Assembly: GCF_014202295.1 (NCBI RefSeq)
Contig: NZ_JACHGM010000006.1
Span: 1 to 33,449 of the forward strand
Direction of reading: 5' to 3'
DNA: 33,449 bases
From: Borreliella afzelii
GTDB lineage: Bacteria > Spirochaetota > Spirochaetia > Borreliales > Borreliaceae
The position numbers and the translations under genes are program-made. This document shows, piece after piece, positions 1-8,335 of this stretch. The notes beneath the pieces are model-generated. The model was not told the origin of the DNA and did no database searches. It saw nothing but the letters and a program-made list of their open reading frames with translations. Numbering within the stretch: position 1 is the first letter of the stretch; each line of letters opens with the position of its first letter.

Positions 1-94
1 AGGTTAATCTTTAGAGTGGAAATATCTATACTAATTAAAAATTATATATATAATTTTTAATTAGTATAGATATTTCCACTCTAAAGATTAACCT
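1..94. repeat. Left telomere, hairpin read-through palindrome
   Basis: Bases 1-47 are the exact reverse complement of 48-94, centred on an alternating AT core. Borrelia linear plasmids end in covalently closed hairpins made by the telomere resolvase ResT, so a perfect terminal palindrome is best explained as both strands of one hairpin end written out in series (or an unresolved replicated telomere). The conserved box-3 heptamer TAGTATA lies at 62-68, 14 nt from the presumed tip, the spacing known for Borrelia telomeres. Confidence 0.93.
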
Positions 95-157
95 AAATAG
101 TTAAAACTATATCTACCAAACAGCAAAACTTTAACTAGAAAAAATAAAACTTTAATT

Positions 158-186
158 TTTACAATTTTTACATAAAAGTATATAAT
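158..186 (+). promoter_or_regulatory. Candidate sigma-70 promoter of the subtelomeric ORF
   Basis: TTTACA (158-163) and a perfect TATAAT (181-186) are separated by 17 bp. The ATG of the next ORF is at 193, about where transcription would begin, so the mRNA would be leaderless or nearly so. No ribosome binding site is seen before that ATG. Confidence 0.5.
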
Positions 187-192
187 GTTTAT

Positions 193-645
193 ATGTTTTT
201 ATTCAGGTTCTTTTTTAAAAGAAAATCTGCTAAACGGAAAAATTTTTACAGAATAAATCTAGATGAATTTATTCTAATTAGCAAACATCTTATCAATTCT
301 ACTAGCACTACTCACCAATTACTTGGAATTATTATGGCTTCTGGAATTTCATTAGCTCATCTAAAAAATCAAAATATCAAAACTCCTTACAATTTCAAAT
401 CCGATATACTTTCTTATGCATTGGATAACGGTTTACAAATTGAAACATATTCTCTAATTTGCTCTAATGAAATTTCCAGATGTATTGAAAATTTAGACAA
501 AAATAGATTACTATCTATTGATGCACGTAGAATTAATTATGTGGCAAACAATATATTTGGTTTTGGGATTACTGCTAAACAACTGAAAATTATTTACTCT
601 TTTGCTTGCAAAGTCAAAAGAAACTTTAAACTAAATTACATATAA
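193..645 (+). CDS. Subtelomeric hypothetical protein, possibly 5' half of a frameshifted gene
   Basis: A 150-residue basic protein with an Arg/Lys-rich N-terminus (FFFKRKSAKRK at residues 7-17). I do not recognise the family. There is no lipobox or clear membrane segment. The ATG at 193 sits just after a consensus -10 box and lacks a Shine-Dalgarno. Right after its stop, frame +2 stays open for about 100 codons with similar composition, so this may be the first part of a protein of about 255 residues. It is the first gene from the left telomere. Confidence 0.5.
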   Translation: MFLFRFFFKRKSAKRKNFYRINLDEFILISKHLINSTSTTHQLLGIIMASGISLAHLKNQNIKTPYNFKSDILSYALDNGLQIETYSLICSNEISRCIENLDKNRLLSIDARRINYVANNIFGFGITAKQLKIIYSFACKVKRNFKLNYI

Positions 646-958
646 CTCTAACTCACAAAACTTTTTCTTAGTTAAAACACCTTGTATATTAAATCTATCA
701 CAAAAATTCAATTACATTAAATCATTTGCACCTCTAAAGCTCAATCAAAGCAATCTAAATTATTATCTAAACAGTTCTACTGAAACCAAACTTACAATTA
801 TTAATCTGATTTCGAATTTTTTCACTGAAAAGGAACCTTGCAAAAATTTGCATAATCTAAAATTATACATTAATGCTAACTTAAGAAAATTGGGCATTTA
901 CAAAAATACTTGTAAATTACAAAAGCGAATTATATACAAAATCTTTTTAATTAATTAA
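635..958 (+). pseudogene. Startless continuation of the subtelomeric ORF
   Basis: Frame +2 is open from 635 to a TAA at 956-958 with no start codon. It reads as ordinary Borrelia coding sequence (segments such as KTPCILNLSQKFNYIKSF and LKLYINANLRKLGIY). The overlap with the upstream ORF (635-645) is where a single frameshift would fuse the two. It could instead be an independent remnant. Confidence 0.4.
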
Positions 959-995
959 TATTTTTAATTAATCGGGGGGAAAAATTCTTTGCAAG

Positions 996-1676
996 CTAAT
1001 TCAAATAGCTGCCAATCAGCGACACAACATAAGGAACTAGAATAGATATAGCAATAGGAATTACTACTATTGCCGCAATGGTTATTATTCTGTTACTCAC
1101 CTTGAGTTTTTCTGATAATAATTGATTATTGGTTTCCATTTTTTCTGATAAGAATTTTCCAAAAATTTCTAGTTTTTCGTCAAGATTTTGTTTTATATCT
1201 TGTGACAAATTATCTATTTTGGTATTTAAATTCTTCTCTACAGAATCTATCTTAGCATCTAAATTCTTCTCTACAGAATCTATCTTAGCATCTAAATTCT
1301 TCTCTACAGAATCTATCTTAGCATCTAAATTAGATATATCCTTTTGTAAATTCTTCTCTACATTATCTATCTTGGCATCTAAATTCTTCTCTACAGAATC
1401 TATCTTAGCATCTAAATTAGATATATCCTTTTGTAAATTCTTCTCTACATTATCTATCTTAGTATTGAGCTCATTCTTTACGGTATCAATCTTAAAATCA
1501 AGATTCTCAAACTTTAAACCAAATTGTTTTTCTAAATTCTCTAAATCTCTATATGTAAGCTCATTGTGATAATATCTTTTGGATAAATCTTGAGCTATTA
1601 ATTGTTCCATTCCTAATCGAATAAACTCTTTGTATATTTGTTCTTCAGTAATATTTGCTGTCAACGCTACTTTCAT
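996..1676 (-). CDS. bdr: Bdr repeat protein (family PF80)
   Basis: Borrelia direct repeat protein of 226 residues. The N-terminal domain (ITEEQIYKEFIRLGMEQL onward) is followed by many KID-type heptad-like repeats (KIDSVEKNLDA, KIDNVEKNLQKDISNLDA) from about residue 60 to 160, then a C-terminal hydrophobic anchor (IITIAAIVVIPIAISILVP). Bdr proteins are inner-membrane proteins of unknown function, usually carried on cp32 and linear plasmids. The ATG at 1676 is preceded by AAGAGAG at a good distance. Long repeats of 27-33 bp are visible in the DNA. It is the only intact member of three bdr loci here (others at 10216 and 15852). Confidence 0.93.
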   Translation of the reverse strand: MKVALTANITEEQIYKEFIRLGMEQLIAQDLSKRYYHNELTYRDLENLEKQFGLKFENLDFKIDTVKNELNTKIDNVEKNLQKDISNLDAKIDSVEKNLDAKIDNVEKNLQKDISNLDAKIDSVEKNLDAKIDSVEKNLDAKIDSVEKNLNTKIDNLSQDIKQNLDEKLEIFGKFLSEKMETNNQLLSEKLKVSNRIITIAAIVVIPIAISILVPYVVSLIGSYLN

Positions 1677-1734
1677 GATTAACTCTCTTAATAATTATAT
1701 TATAACATAAATCAAGACTAAATAACGGCATATT

Positions 1735-2369
1735 TCACCACCGACGCGGCCGACTTCTCGTAAAGTGCCCAGGGGGGTTGATCAAATTTCCAATTCGATC
1801 CATTAGATCTAACTTTTTTTCCTTAGTTTTTTGAATCCACTTAGTTATAACGCCTCCGGGAATCAAATCTTTAGAGTAAAACGCAAAAACTGCTTTTTTC
1901 AAATTCAAAATTTGCTTATATAATTTTCTATTAACAAGCAAGCTGGCGTTCTGCAAGTAGATAAGCAATGGTATGCAAATAGCAAAACACACTCCCTTTT
2001 TTGAACCTAAATTCAATGAAATAAGATTTATTGTAGGTTTTGATTTTTTTTTGGAGAAGTTGCAAACAGAAGTATAGTCACTGTAAAAAGGATTATTCCT
2101 AATCTTCTTATATCCGTAAAACATCCCTAAAAATTCATCCCCTTTCCTTGTTGGGAATAGGGTAACGTATTTTTTCTCTTTGGTGAACAAATTTGTAAAA
2201 AAGACAAATACTTTTTCTGATTTTACGTCGAACCCCCTCAAAATATTATTCAATATGGTGTGGTACATGGTTCTATCGCCCACGATTTCTTTCTTGAAAA
2301 AAAAGTGTTATTTTTTAAAGGGATCTGTTTTCTAATAGTTGGGATACCCCTTTCTACTGATTTTTTCAT
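1735..2369 (-). pseudogene. PF50 (DUF226) plasmid-maintenance gene, frameshifted copy
   Basis: The 182-residue reading frame contains PF50 landmarks shared with the intact copy at 12130-12687: MYHT near the start, then GDEFLGMFYGYKKI, FAFYSKDL and ITKWI. The usual N-terminal 30-40 residues are in another frame beginning at an ATG at 2369 (MKKSVERGIPTIRKQ...). The frames part at an A8 run on the plus strand (2297-2304), so one indel separates them. The C-terminus runs past the usual TKWI end into a GC-rich stretch (1740-1785), ending in RSRPRRW, which suggests loss of the native stop or a join to foreign sequence. No ParA or PF49 partner is adjacent, so this is a displaced piece of a maintenance module. 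Confidence 0.75.
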
Positions 2370-2437
2370 CCCTCCTTTTTTTATGAAGAATCTAATATTT
2401 TACCTCCTTTCTAGGCTCAAAAACTTCAATTCCGAAT

Positions 2438-2815
2438 CTATCCACTACTCTTTATCCTCCCCCCCCCGCTACCGGGGACACCTGGAGAAGCAGGAGGACC
2501 GCCACTGCTACCTTGACTCCCCTTTTGGGCTTTTGGCTTAGGACTTTTATTTTCTAGCTTTTCTAGAAATACGTCTTTATACTCTTTAACAATCCTAGCT
2601 AAGACTTTCTTAAGATTAGCGCCCCTTTTAATTTTCAGTAGATAGTCATTATCACCCATCTTTTCAAAGGTAAACCACGAAAATTTGGCTTTATTGGTTT
2701 CATATTTTTTTCAATCCAATCAATAATGTACCTATACATGTAGTCATAATTCAAATCTTCTGGTCCAAACTGGGGGAAATTCTCTTTTTTCTCCTTTTTT
2801 TTGGCTTGTATTTCT
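2438..2815 (-). pseudogene. Phage-like protein fragment with Gly/Pro/Ser-rich tail
   Basis: Two overlapping minus frames form one protein: ENFPQFGPEDLNYDYMYRYI...KPNFRG, then after a frameshift near 2655, FEKMGDNDYLLKIKRGANL...YKDVFLEKLENK, ending in a collagen-like tail (SSGGPPASPGVPGSGGG). The upstream end is lost at about 2815, where it collides with a plus-strand lipoprotein remnant. The tail DNA is unusually GC-rich and holds a G9 homopolymer (C9 on the plus strand, 2459-2467). I do not recognise the family; a phage structural or tail-associated role is only a guess. Confidence 0.5.
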
Positions 2816-3527
2816 GCACCTGTATATACACAAAATAATAAGAATAAAAGCAAGGAAAAAGAAAATATCATAAAGAAAAGTGAAGAAAGTAATAATTTAG
2901 GAGCACAAACAAATAATATTTTAAACACAAAGCACTCTAATACTAGCAAAGCAGATAACAATAAACATAATGCTAATAGAAAATCTCAATAAGTTAATAA
3001 GGAATCTAATGAAGCTATTACTGCTAGGGGAATTATGTACGAAGCTGAAACTTTTTTAGAAAAAACTGAAAAAATAACTTCGGACTTAGAAACAACAAAA
3101 TCAAAACTTGATAAGATAAAAAGTGTTATTGAGGGCGATCGTTCTTATTTAAATACTGCTATAAAATCTAAATATAATACTAACAACAATACATTATAAG
3201 GTTAATAGCAGCCATGCTTCTGCTAAATCTCATTACAATGATGCAATTGGTGCTTTAGCAAGATCTACTAAGGATGATTTTGAGAATGCAAAAAGAAAAG
3301 CAGAAGGGGCTTTAGAAGAGGCTATAAAAGATATACCTTCTTTAGGGTATAATTATCTTTACTATTCTTGGGTAGCTGGTGCTCAAAAAGCAATCAAGAA
3401 TGCTAAAAGCTTGTTTGAGAATGCTAAGAATAAACAAAAAGAACTTAACGATAAGATGAATAAGGCAAATGTAGAGCTTATTACATTAGAGCAAGCATAT
3501 AAAGTTTTGCAAACTAAAAAATCTTAG
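2796..3527 (+). pseudogene. Decayed helical surface lipoprotein gene
   Basis: The reading starts at a hydrophobic stretch and lipobox-like FFLACISAPVYTQNNK, but no start codon is in frame upstream. After a TAA near 2991 the frame continues (ESNEAITARGIMYEAETFL...LKTIKS-type helices), then passes more stops and a frameshift near 3200 before a last long frame (SHASAKSHYNDAIGALARST... ending VLQTKKS, stop 3525-3527). Composition is that of Borrelia outer-surface helical lipoproteins. The exact family is not recognised. The 5' end abuts a minus-strand fragment, so a rearrangement removed the promoter and signal start. Confidence 0.6.
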
Positions 3528-3559
3528 AAATAGAGTTATAATCCTAAAAATTATAAAAC

Positions 3560-3725
3560 TTATACGAAAAGCTTCTCTAAACTTTGATTTTGGTTATTTT
3601 CTAAATTAGTATTGATATGAGGTTTTGGATTGACCTTTCCAAATAGATACACATGATATGCAAATTGAAGTTAATATTGCTGTAATAAAGTTAAGCTTAA
3701 TAATATCTAATTTAGGGTTTTTCAA
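3560..3725 (-). pseudogene. 5' remnant of a PFam54/P35-type lipoprotein gene
   Basis: It starts like the intact gene at 3923-4759: AAGGAG ribosome binding site (plus strand 3732-3737), TTG start at 3725, and signal peptide ending ITAILTSICISC. A one-base frameshift follows just after the lipid-modified Cys, then VNPKPHINTNLENNQNQ in the second frame and a stop at 3560-3562. Only the signal peptide and tether survive. Confidence 0.75.
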
Positions 3726-3855
3726 AATGCTCTCCTTATGAATTTGAATTACCAAACATTAGTTTTAATTTAAAACAACAATATTAAATAAATTTAATAT
3801 TGAAAATTTAATTTCTATTGCATGTTTTTAGCGCTAATTTAGATTGTATGAATAA

Positions 3856-3883
3856 AAAAAGAGAAGAATTAACTTCTCTTTTT
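3856..3883 (-). terminator. Rho-independent terminator of the PFam54 lipoprotein
   Basis: Perfect 11-bp arms (AAAAAGAGAAG / CTTCTCTTTTT) around a 6-nt loop, just after the stop of the minus-strand gene at 3923 and followed by a T-run on the minus strand. Confidence 0.7.
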
Positions 3884-3922
3884 AAAATATCAAGTGCAGC
3901 ATATTATTTTTTTTTGTTTAGA

Positions 3923-4759
3923 TTAATCAGCTTGATTTAGTAGATAAAGAGGATGAGAGTATTTATCCTTTATGTGCTTTACTAGCGCTTCATCATTTGT
4001 TCTAATGCCACCAACATCTTTATTGTAAGCGTCAATAGTTGCGTTTAAGCTTTTAGCAAAGTTTTGTTTTATCTTTAAATCACGTTTTACATCTTGTAGT
4101 AACGTTTCGGCTTCTTTTTTGCTTGGAGCGCGTCGTAATGCATCTTGTATTTTTTTTAAATGCGTATCTTCTAATTCCAGTTGAATATTCCTTGATGTTT
4201 CGAGAAATTTACCAGCTACTCTTCGGTTCTTATCTGTTGTATCAAGTTTTTCAAGAATTTCTTTTAATGCCAATATTTTTTTTGTATCGTAATTTAGGGA
4301 TGAATAAATTATTCTTTTTAATTTCATTTTTGCATGAAACATAAAATAATCACCTCTTTGAAGTTTAAAAGTCTCTAAGAAATCATATTGAACACCATCA
4401 AATTTAGCTATTTGTGCATTTTCTTCCTTTTTTTGAGCTTCTATACCTTTACCAATGTTTTCTAATTTTGAGATTGTGGTTTCTTCTTGAGAATTTTGAT
4501 TTGAAGATTTTGAATCTTGAGATTCATTTTCAAAATTTTTGTTATTTTCTGATGAATTTGCTGAATTGGTATGGCTTTTTAGGTTTTTTAGATTTCTAGA
4601 ATTGTTGCTTCGCTTTACTTTTTTGGGAATTTTAGAAGTAGTAGGATTTTTTAGTTTGTTTGGATTAACACTGCCAAAAGGTGCACATGATATGCAAATT
4701 GAAGTTAATATTGCTGTAATAACGTTAAGCCTAATAATATTTAATTTAGAATTTTCCAA
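3923..4759 (-). CDS. PFam54 / P35-type (Borrelia_lipo_1) surface lipoprotein
   Basis: Intact 278-residue lipoprotein. The signal peptide ends at Cys25 (LTSICISC), followed by a long Asn/Ser/Lys-rich tether (about residues 26-115) and a C-terminal helical domain (about 120-278) with landmarks of the family that includes CspA, BBA64-BBA73 and BBI36-39: FLETFKLQRGDYF, LKRIIYSSLNYDTKKI, LKEILEKL, LKIKQNFAKSLNATIDAYN. Members are outer-surface proteins, and some bind factor H or other host proteins; the ligand of this one cannot be told from sequence. The start is TTG, placed 6 nt after GGAG and conserved in the remnant at 3725. A terminator follows. Degraded relatives flank it on both sides. Confidence 0.9.
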   Translation of the reverse strand: MENSKLNIIRLNVITAILTSICISCAPFGSVNPNKLKNPTTSKIPKKVKRSNNSRNLKNLKSHTNSANSSENNKNFENESQDSKSSNQNSQEETTISKLENIGKGIEAQKKEENAQIAKFDGVQYDFLETFKLQRGDYFMFHAKMKLKRIIYSSLNYDTKKILALKEILEKLDTTDKNRRVAGKFLETSRNIQLELEDTHLKKIQDALRRAPSKKEAETLLQDVKRDLKIKQNFAKSLNATIDAYNKDVGGIRTNDEALVKHIKDKYSHPLYLLNQAD

Positions 4760-4975
4760 AATGCTCTCCTTATAAATTTATATTATTAAATAATAATTTT
4801 AATTCAAAATAATAATATTACAATTTAATATTTTTATCAATTGGTATTAAACTTATTTGATATTAAAAATTTAATTTCCATTGATGTTTTTAGCGTGAAT
4901 TTAGATTGCATGAATTTTAAGAATATAAGTTAATTCTTCTCTTTTAAAAATATAAAGTGCAACAATTTGTATGGA

Positions 4976-5690
4976 TTTAATAGATCTAGGGAATAAAATC
5001 TAAGTATTCTTTCATAAAATGGTCTTCGAGATTTTTTATATTTGTTTTAATATCTAAAAAATTTCGATTGCAAGCTTCAATAGTTGCGGTTAAGGTTTTC
5101 GCAAAGTTGTGTTTTATCTTTAAATTCTTTCCTATATATTGTAATAATTCTTAGGAATCTTCTTGGTTTAGCATGCGTAATTCATCTTATACTTTTTTCA
5201 ATACTTGTCTAATTGAAATTGAATATTTAGCACAATTTGATGAAGAAAACTTTGAGTTGAAAATTTTTTCAGAGGATTTTTTTAAGTTTTTCAAGCATTT
5301 CTTTTAATATTTCTATTTTTTGTATTTCGTAATTTAGAGACAAGTAAATTATTCTATTCATTAGTGTTTTTTTCACTACTAATCTGATATTTGGAATTGA
5401 TGTTAAAAATCTCTAGAAAATCGTGTTGAACGACAATTATTTCAGCTATTCGTATATTTTCTTGAACATGTTAGGATTTCAGAGCAGATCTTTATCAATT
5501 TTTTCTAATTTCTAGATTGTAGCTAACTTATTGATAATTTTGATTTGAAGCCTTGGAATTTTGATATTAATTTTCAAGATTTTGGTGATGTTCTATTCGA
5601 GGTTATGATGTATTTTTTCGGATAGCGTTACTGTTTGTTTTGGGATTGATCTTGCTAATAGGTATATATAGAATCTAAAAATTTTGAATT
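4976..5690 (-). pseudogene. Heavily decayed PFam54 lipoprotein gene
   Basis: DNA colinear with the intact gene at 3923-4759 but full of stops and indels. Shared stretches include the region encoding FAKTLTATIEA (around 5070-5110), the LKEMLEKL-like segment (about 5290) and a signal-tether region around 5620-5670. No reading frame above about 30 codons survives. The boundaries are approximate. Confidence 0.65.
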
Positions 5691-5805
5691 TGTTGTTATT
5701 TTTTTATCAAACGTGTTATCTAAAAATAATCAGAATACTAACCATTTCAATTAAGCATAATCAAAAAAAGAGATAAAAAAAAGGGATCCTTTCCCTTCTA
5801 CCAAG

Positions 5806-6329
5806 AAAGAAAAAAAGTGAATAAAGCAATTAAAGATATAGAGAATCTTATTAGAGACCCTGAATTTTCCAGTTAATTGAGAGTGTATGTCCACTTAAAC
5901 ATGAATATACTTAAATAAAAAATGATTTTTATGATGCGACAACTAAAACTAGAAACAAAAAAACATCATTAATAAAAATGATCATAACAATAAAAATCAC
6001 ACAAAGAAACTAACACAATTGCAAAATAATTTAAATATGGGAGATAAACTTGATGAAATCATGAGTTATATTGATATTGAAAAACAAAATATAAGAGCTG
6101 CGGCTTTATTTTTATGTAAAGTTAAGGAAAGTTTAAAAGAAGGCATTATTAAAAGATTGGAAAGTGAAAATAGGTCAGTATCACAATTATCTAAACAGGC
6201 TTTAAATAAAATAAAAAATACTTTAAAGAGCTCAGAAAGCTCTTATTTTAAAAAGGTTTAACAATGAGAAAAAATAGGATTATAAAAGAACTTATTGAAA
6301 ATGCAAAAAATGTTTTAAGTAAGTCTTAA
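5806..6329 (+). pseudogene. P37-like (BBK45/48/50-type) immunogenic lipoprotein remnant
   Basis: A start-like piece (NKAIKDIENLIRDPEF at 5817) is followed by frameshifted sequence, then an 80-residue open frame at 6019-6261 with GDKLDEIMSYIDIEKQNIRAAALFLCKVKESLKEGIIKRLE and LSKQALNKIKNTL. After another frameshift it ends in KNRIIKELIENAKNVLSKS (6264-6329). This matches, from memory, the C-terminal half of the P37 family of helical Borrelia lipoproteins. The signal peptide is absent. The family assignment is moderate and a database search would settle it. Confidence 0.5.
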
Positions 6330-6560
6330 AATGGATAATAAAATATTTAAATATTAATATATTTAAATTAGAGCCTTCTTTTAAAGAAGACTCTCTTATA
6401 ATAGTAACCACACATATCTTAACTAAGAGATATTCTTTTTTATTAATTTACTCATCAACATTATTAAAAATAGCTATAATTTTGGCCTTACATTTTTTGT
6501 TTAAGAAATTTATTCTTAAAAGCTTTAACTAATTCCACAATCTAGTTAATAAAAATATAT

Positions 6561-7309
6561 TTAAGTATTTAACAGGGCCACAACTTCTTGCGCTATTTCC
6601 GCTACATTTTTGGCTATTTGTAATACTAACTCTGCTACTTCTTCTATATCTGTAAGTTTTGTATTGTTCGCGGTTTCTGTCTTTATTTTATCCAATGCCT
6701 CTTTGACTGCATTTTCTACATCAATTAACTCATCTTTTACTTTTACTGTGGCTTTCCAAGCTATTTCTACAGCCTCTTTAGCTTGTTTTATTTCATCAGA
6801 AACTTGTTTTATTTCATCAGAAACTTGTTCTATTTCATCAGAATCAGATAGTGTTTTAGTTGCTCTTCTTGCTCTTTATACAGTTTTTGCATATTTTGTT
6901 CTACTGCTTTAGTAAGGTTATATGCTTCTTTCGCAACATTAGCCGCAACTATTACTTTATCACTAGATTCCTTTATTTTTTCTAAATCTATTTCTGCCAT
7001 TTGAGCTAAATCGTGCATATTTGTTGTTGCACCTTTTACCTGATCTGCAGCAGATGAAATTAAATTAACCACACTTATAACTGCTTCTACAACTTTATTT
7101 GCCTCATTTGATGCATTTAAATTATCTGTTGTATTTTTTGCTTCTTTTAGTGAATTTGTAGTTTGCCCCAATAGCTGATTTAATTCACCTAATATACTCT
7201 GTTTTTTTGACTCGTAATCTTTTGAATTTACACCTTCATTATCTAAAGAACAAGATATTGAGAGTATTAAAAATAAACTTGACAGTAATATTTTTATTAA
7301 TTTTTTCAT
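6561..7309 (-). pseudogene. ospD: ospD, frameshifted outer surface protein D gene
   Basis: The ATG at 7309 follows TAGGAG at 8 nt and opens a lipoprotein signal (KKLIKILLSSLFLILSISC). The mature part matches OspD as I know it: YESKKQSILGELNQLLGQTT, NSLKEAKNTTDNLNASNEAN, MHDLAQMAEIDLEKIKESSD, QNMQKLYKEQEEQ. The frame breaks near 6858; the neighbouring frame supplies the C-terminus (SDEIEQVSDEIKQAKEAVEIAW ... EIAQEVVALLNT, stop at 6561). A short in-tandem repeat (SDEIEQV/SDEIKQV, 24 bp, about 6797-6840) sits beside the break, so slippage there is plausible. OspD is an outer-surface lipoprotein usually on lp38. As read it would be cut about 80 residues short. Confidence 0.85.
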
Positions 7310-7496
7310 ATTTATACTCCTATAATAAACATAATGTCTTAAATTATATTTTGATATCAATTATCTAATTTCTATTTATCTTGACTAACTTAGGGCCAAA
7401 GAAAACAGCAGTTAATACTGAAAGTATGCTTCGTGATGTTAAAATAAACAAAAAAAATAACTTTTATAGAAAATTATCTTTAAGCTATGTGAAAAG

Positions 7497-7530
7497 CTTA
7501 TAGATAAAGCTTGTTAGCTTTATCTATAAG
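7497..7530. repeat. 14-bp inverted repeat, possible terminator
   Basis: Perfect arms CTTATAGATAAAGC (7497-7510) and GCTTTATCTATAAG (7517-7530) with a 6-nt loop. It lies upstream of ospD in a region with no intact gene. It may be the terminator of a lost plus-strand gene whose remnants lie at 7380-7495. Confidence 0.5.
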
Positions 7531-7625
7531 TCTTAAAAAATGACAGTAAAAAGTATAGATTCTCCTAATAATTTAGATAAAGGTATTTTAAATAATGTAG
7601 AAAATACAGTAGATACGTAACTATT

Positions 7626-7723
7626 GTATTTAGTATTTAGTATTTAGTATTTAGTATTTAGCATTTAGTATTTAGTATTTAGTATTTAGTATTTAGTATT
7701 TAGTATTTAGTATTTAGTATTTA
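7626..7723. repeat. 14 tandem copies of a 7-bp unit (GTATTTA)
   Basis: Exact head-to-tail heptamers from 7626 to 7723, one variant copy (GCATTTA at 7661). The unit length is not a multiple of 3, and no reading frame uses it. It lies about 320 bp upstream of the ospD start. A microsatellite of this kind would vary in copy number between isolates. Confidence 0.9.
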
Positions 7724-7830
7724 AATTACTATGTATTAATATGTTTAGTGTTTATAGTATAAATATAAAAATAATAAATGTAAATAACAAAAATAATTGA
7801 AGTAAAGAGGGGATTGTGGGTAATCTTGCG

Positions 7831-7931
7831 TGTGAAGGTAAATTTCAATATGAGTATGTAAAAAAAATCTTGATAAGGATTTTCCAGAAAATGTTGTAGT
7901 AGACAATAAACATCCCATTATTGCCATATAA
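7831..7931 (+). pseudogene. Short coding remnant of unknown family
   Basis: CEGKFQYEYVKK then, after a one-base shift in an A8 run near 7861, NLDKDFPENVVVDNKHPIIAI and a TAA at 7929-7931. It reads as the end of a real gene but is too short to name. Confidence 0.3.
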
Positions 7932-8335
7932 GCTTAACTAAATACTATCAAAAAATAAGATATTAAATAGTTGCAAAATTCTTAAAAAGCCCTACGCCCA
8001 AGCATATCAATTTAATCGCTTTATCTCTGGCTTATCTAATGAATCACTAGAATCAACCCATCAAAACTCCTCCCTTCCCTCTAATATCATTATGGTTGTC
8101 TTTTTTTTAAAAAAATCACATATGTATTAATTCTCAGCTTATCTTCCCTATACATTAGATTAAAAATAGATACACAAACAACCATGCTATTTTCGCTTCA
8201 ACAAAATACCTATCAAAAAACAATATTTTACTTTCCTTATACAAGATAAAAAGATATAATATATTTGATATGTAAAATCGCTTTAATTTTTATTTAAACT
8301 TAATAAATAAATTGGAGAGAGAATAAAAAAAAAGA
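7932..8335. other. Intergenic region upstream of the CspZ-like locus
   Basis: No convincing gene on either strand. A TATAAT at 8255-8260 could serve the downstream lipoprotein gene, but its -35 (about 8232) is weak. A GGAGAG at about 8314 precedes an A9 run and the candidate start. Confidence 0.4.

Noticed and set aside
1129..1569. 146-residue plus-strand ORF with repeating FFSTESILASK
   Set aside because: Exact antisense of the Bdr KID repeats; the periodicity is created by bdr.
2820..2961. Hydrophobic N-terminal part of a minus-strand ORF (MLSALLVLECFVFK...)
   Set aside because: Antisense of the plus-strand Asn/Lys-rich lipoprotein tether; only the part below 2815 reads as real minus-strand coding.
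4539..4775. Plus-strand ORF opposite the start of the PFam54 lipoprotein
   Set aside because: Antisense of the signal peptide and tether, no ribosome binding site.
7626..7723. CRISPR-like array
   Set aside because: The 7-bp units are directly tandem without spacers, and no cas gene is present.
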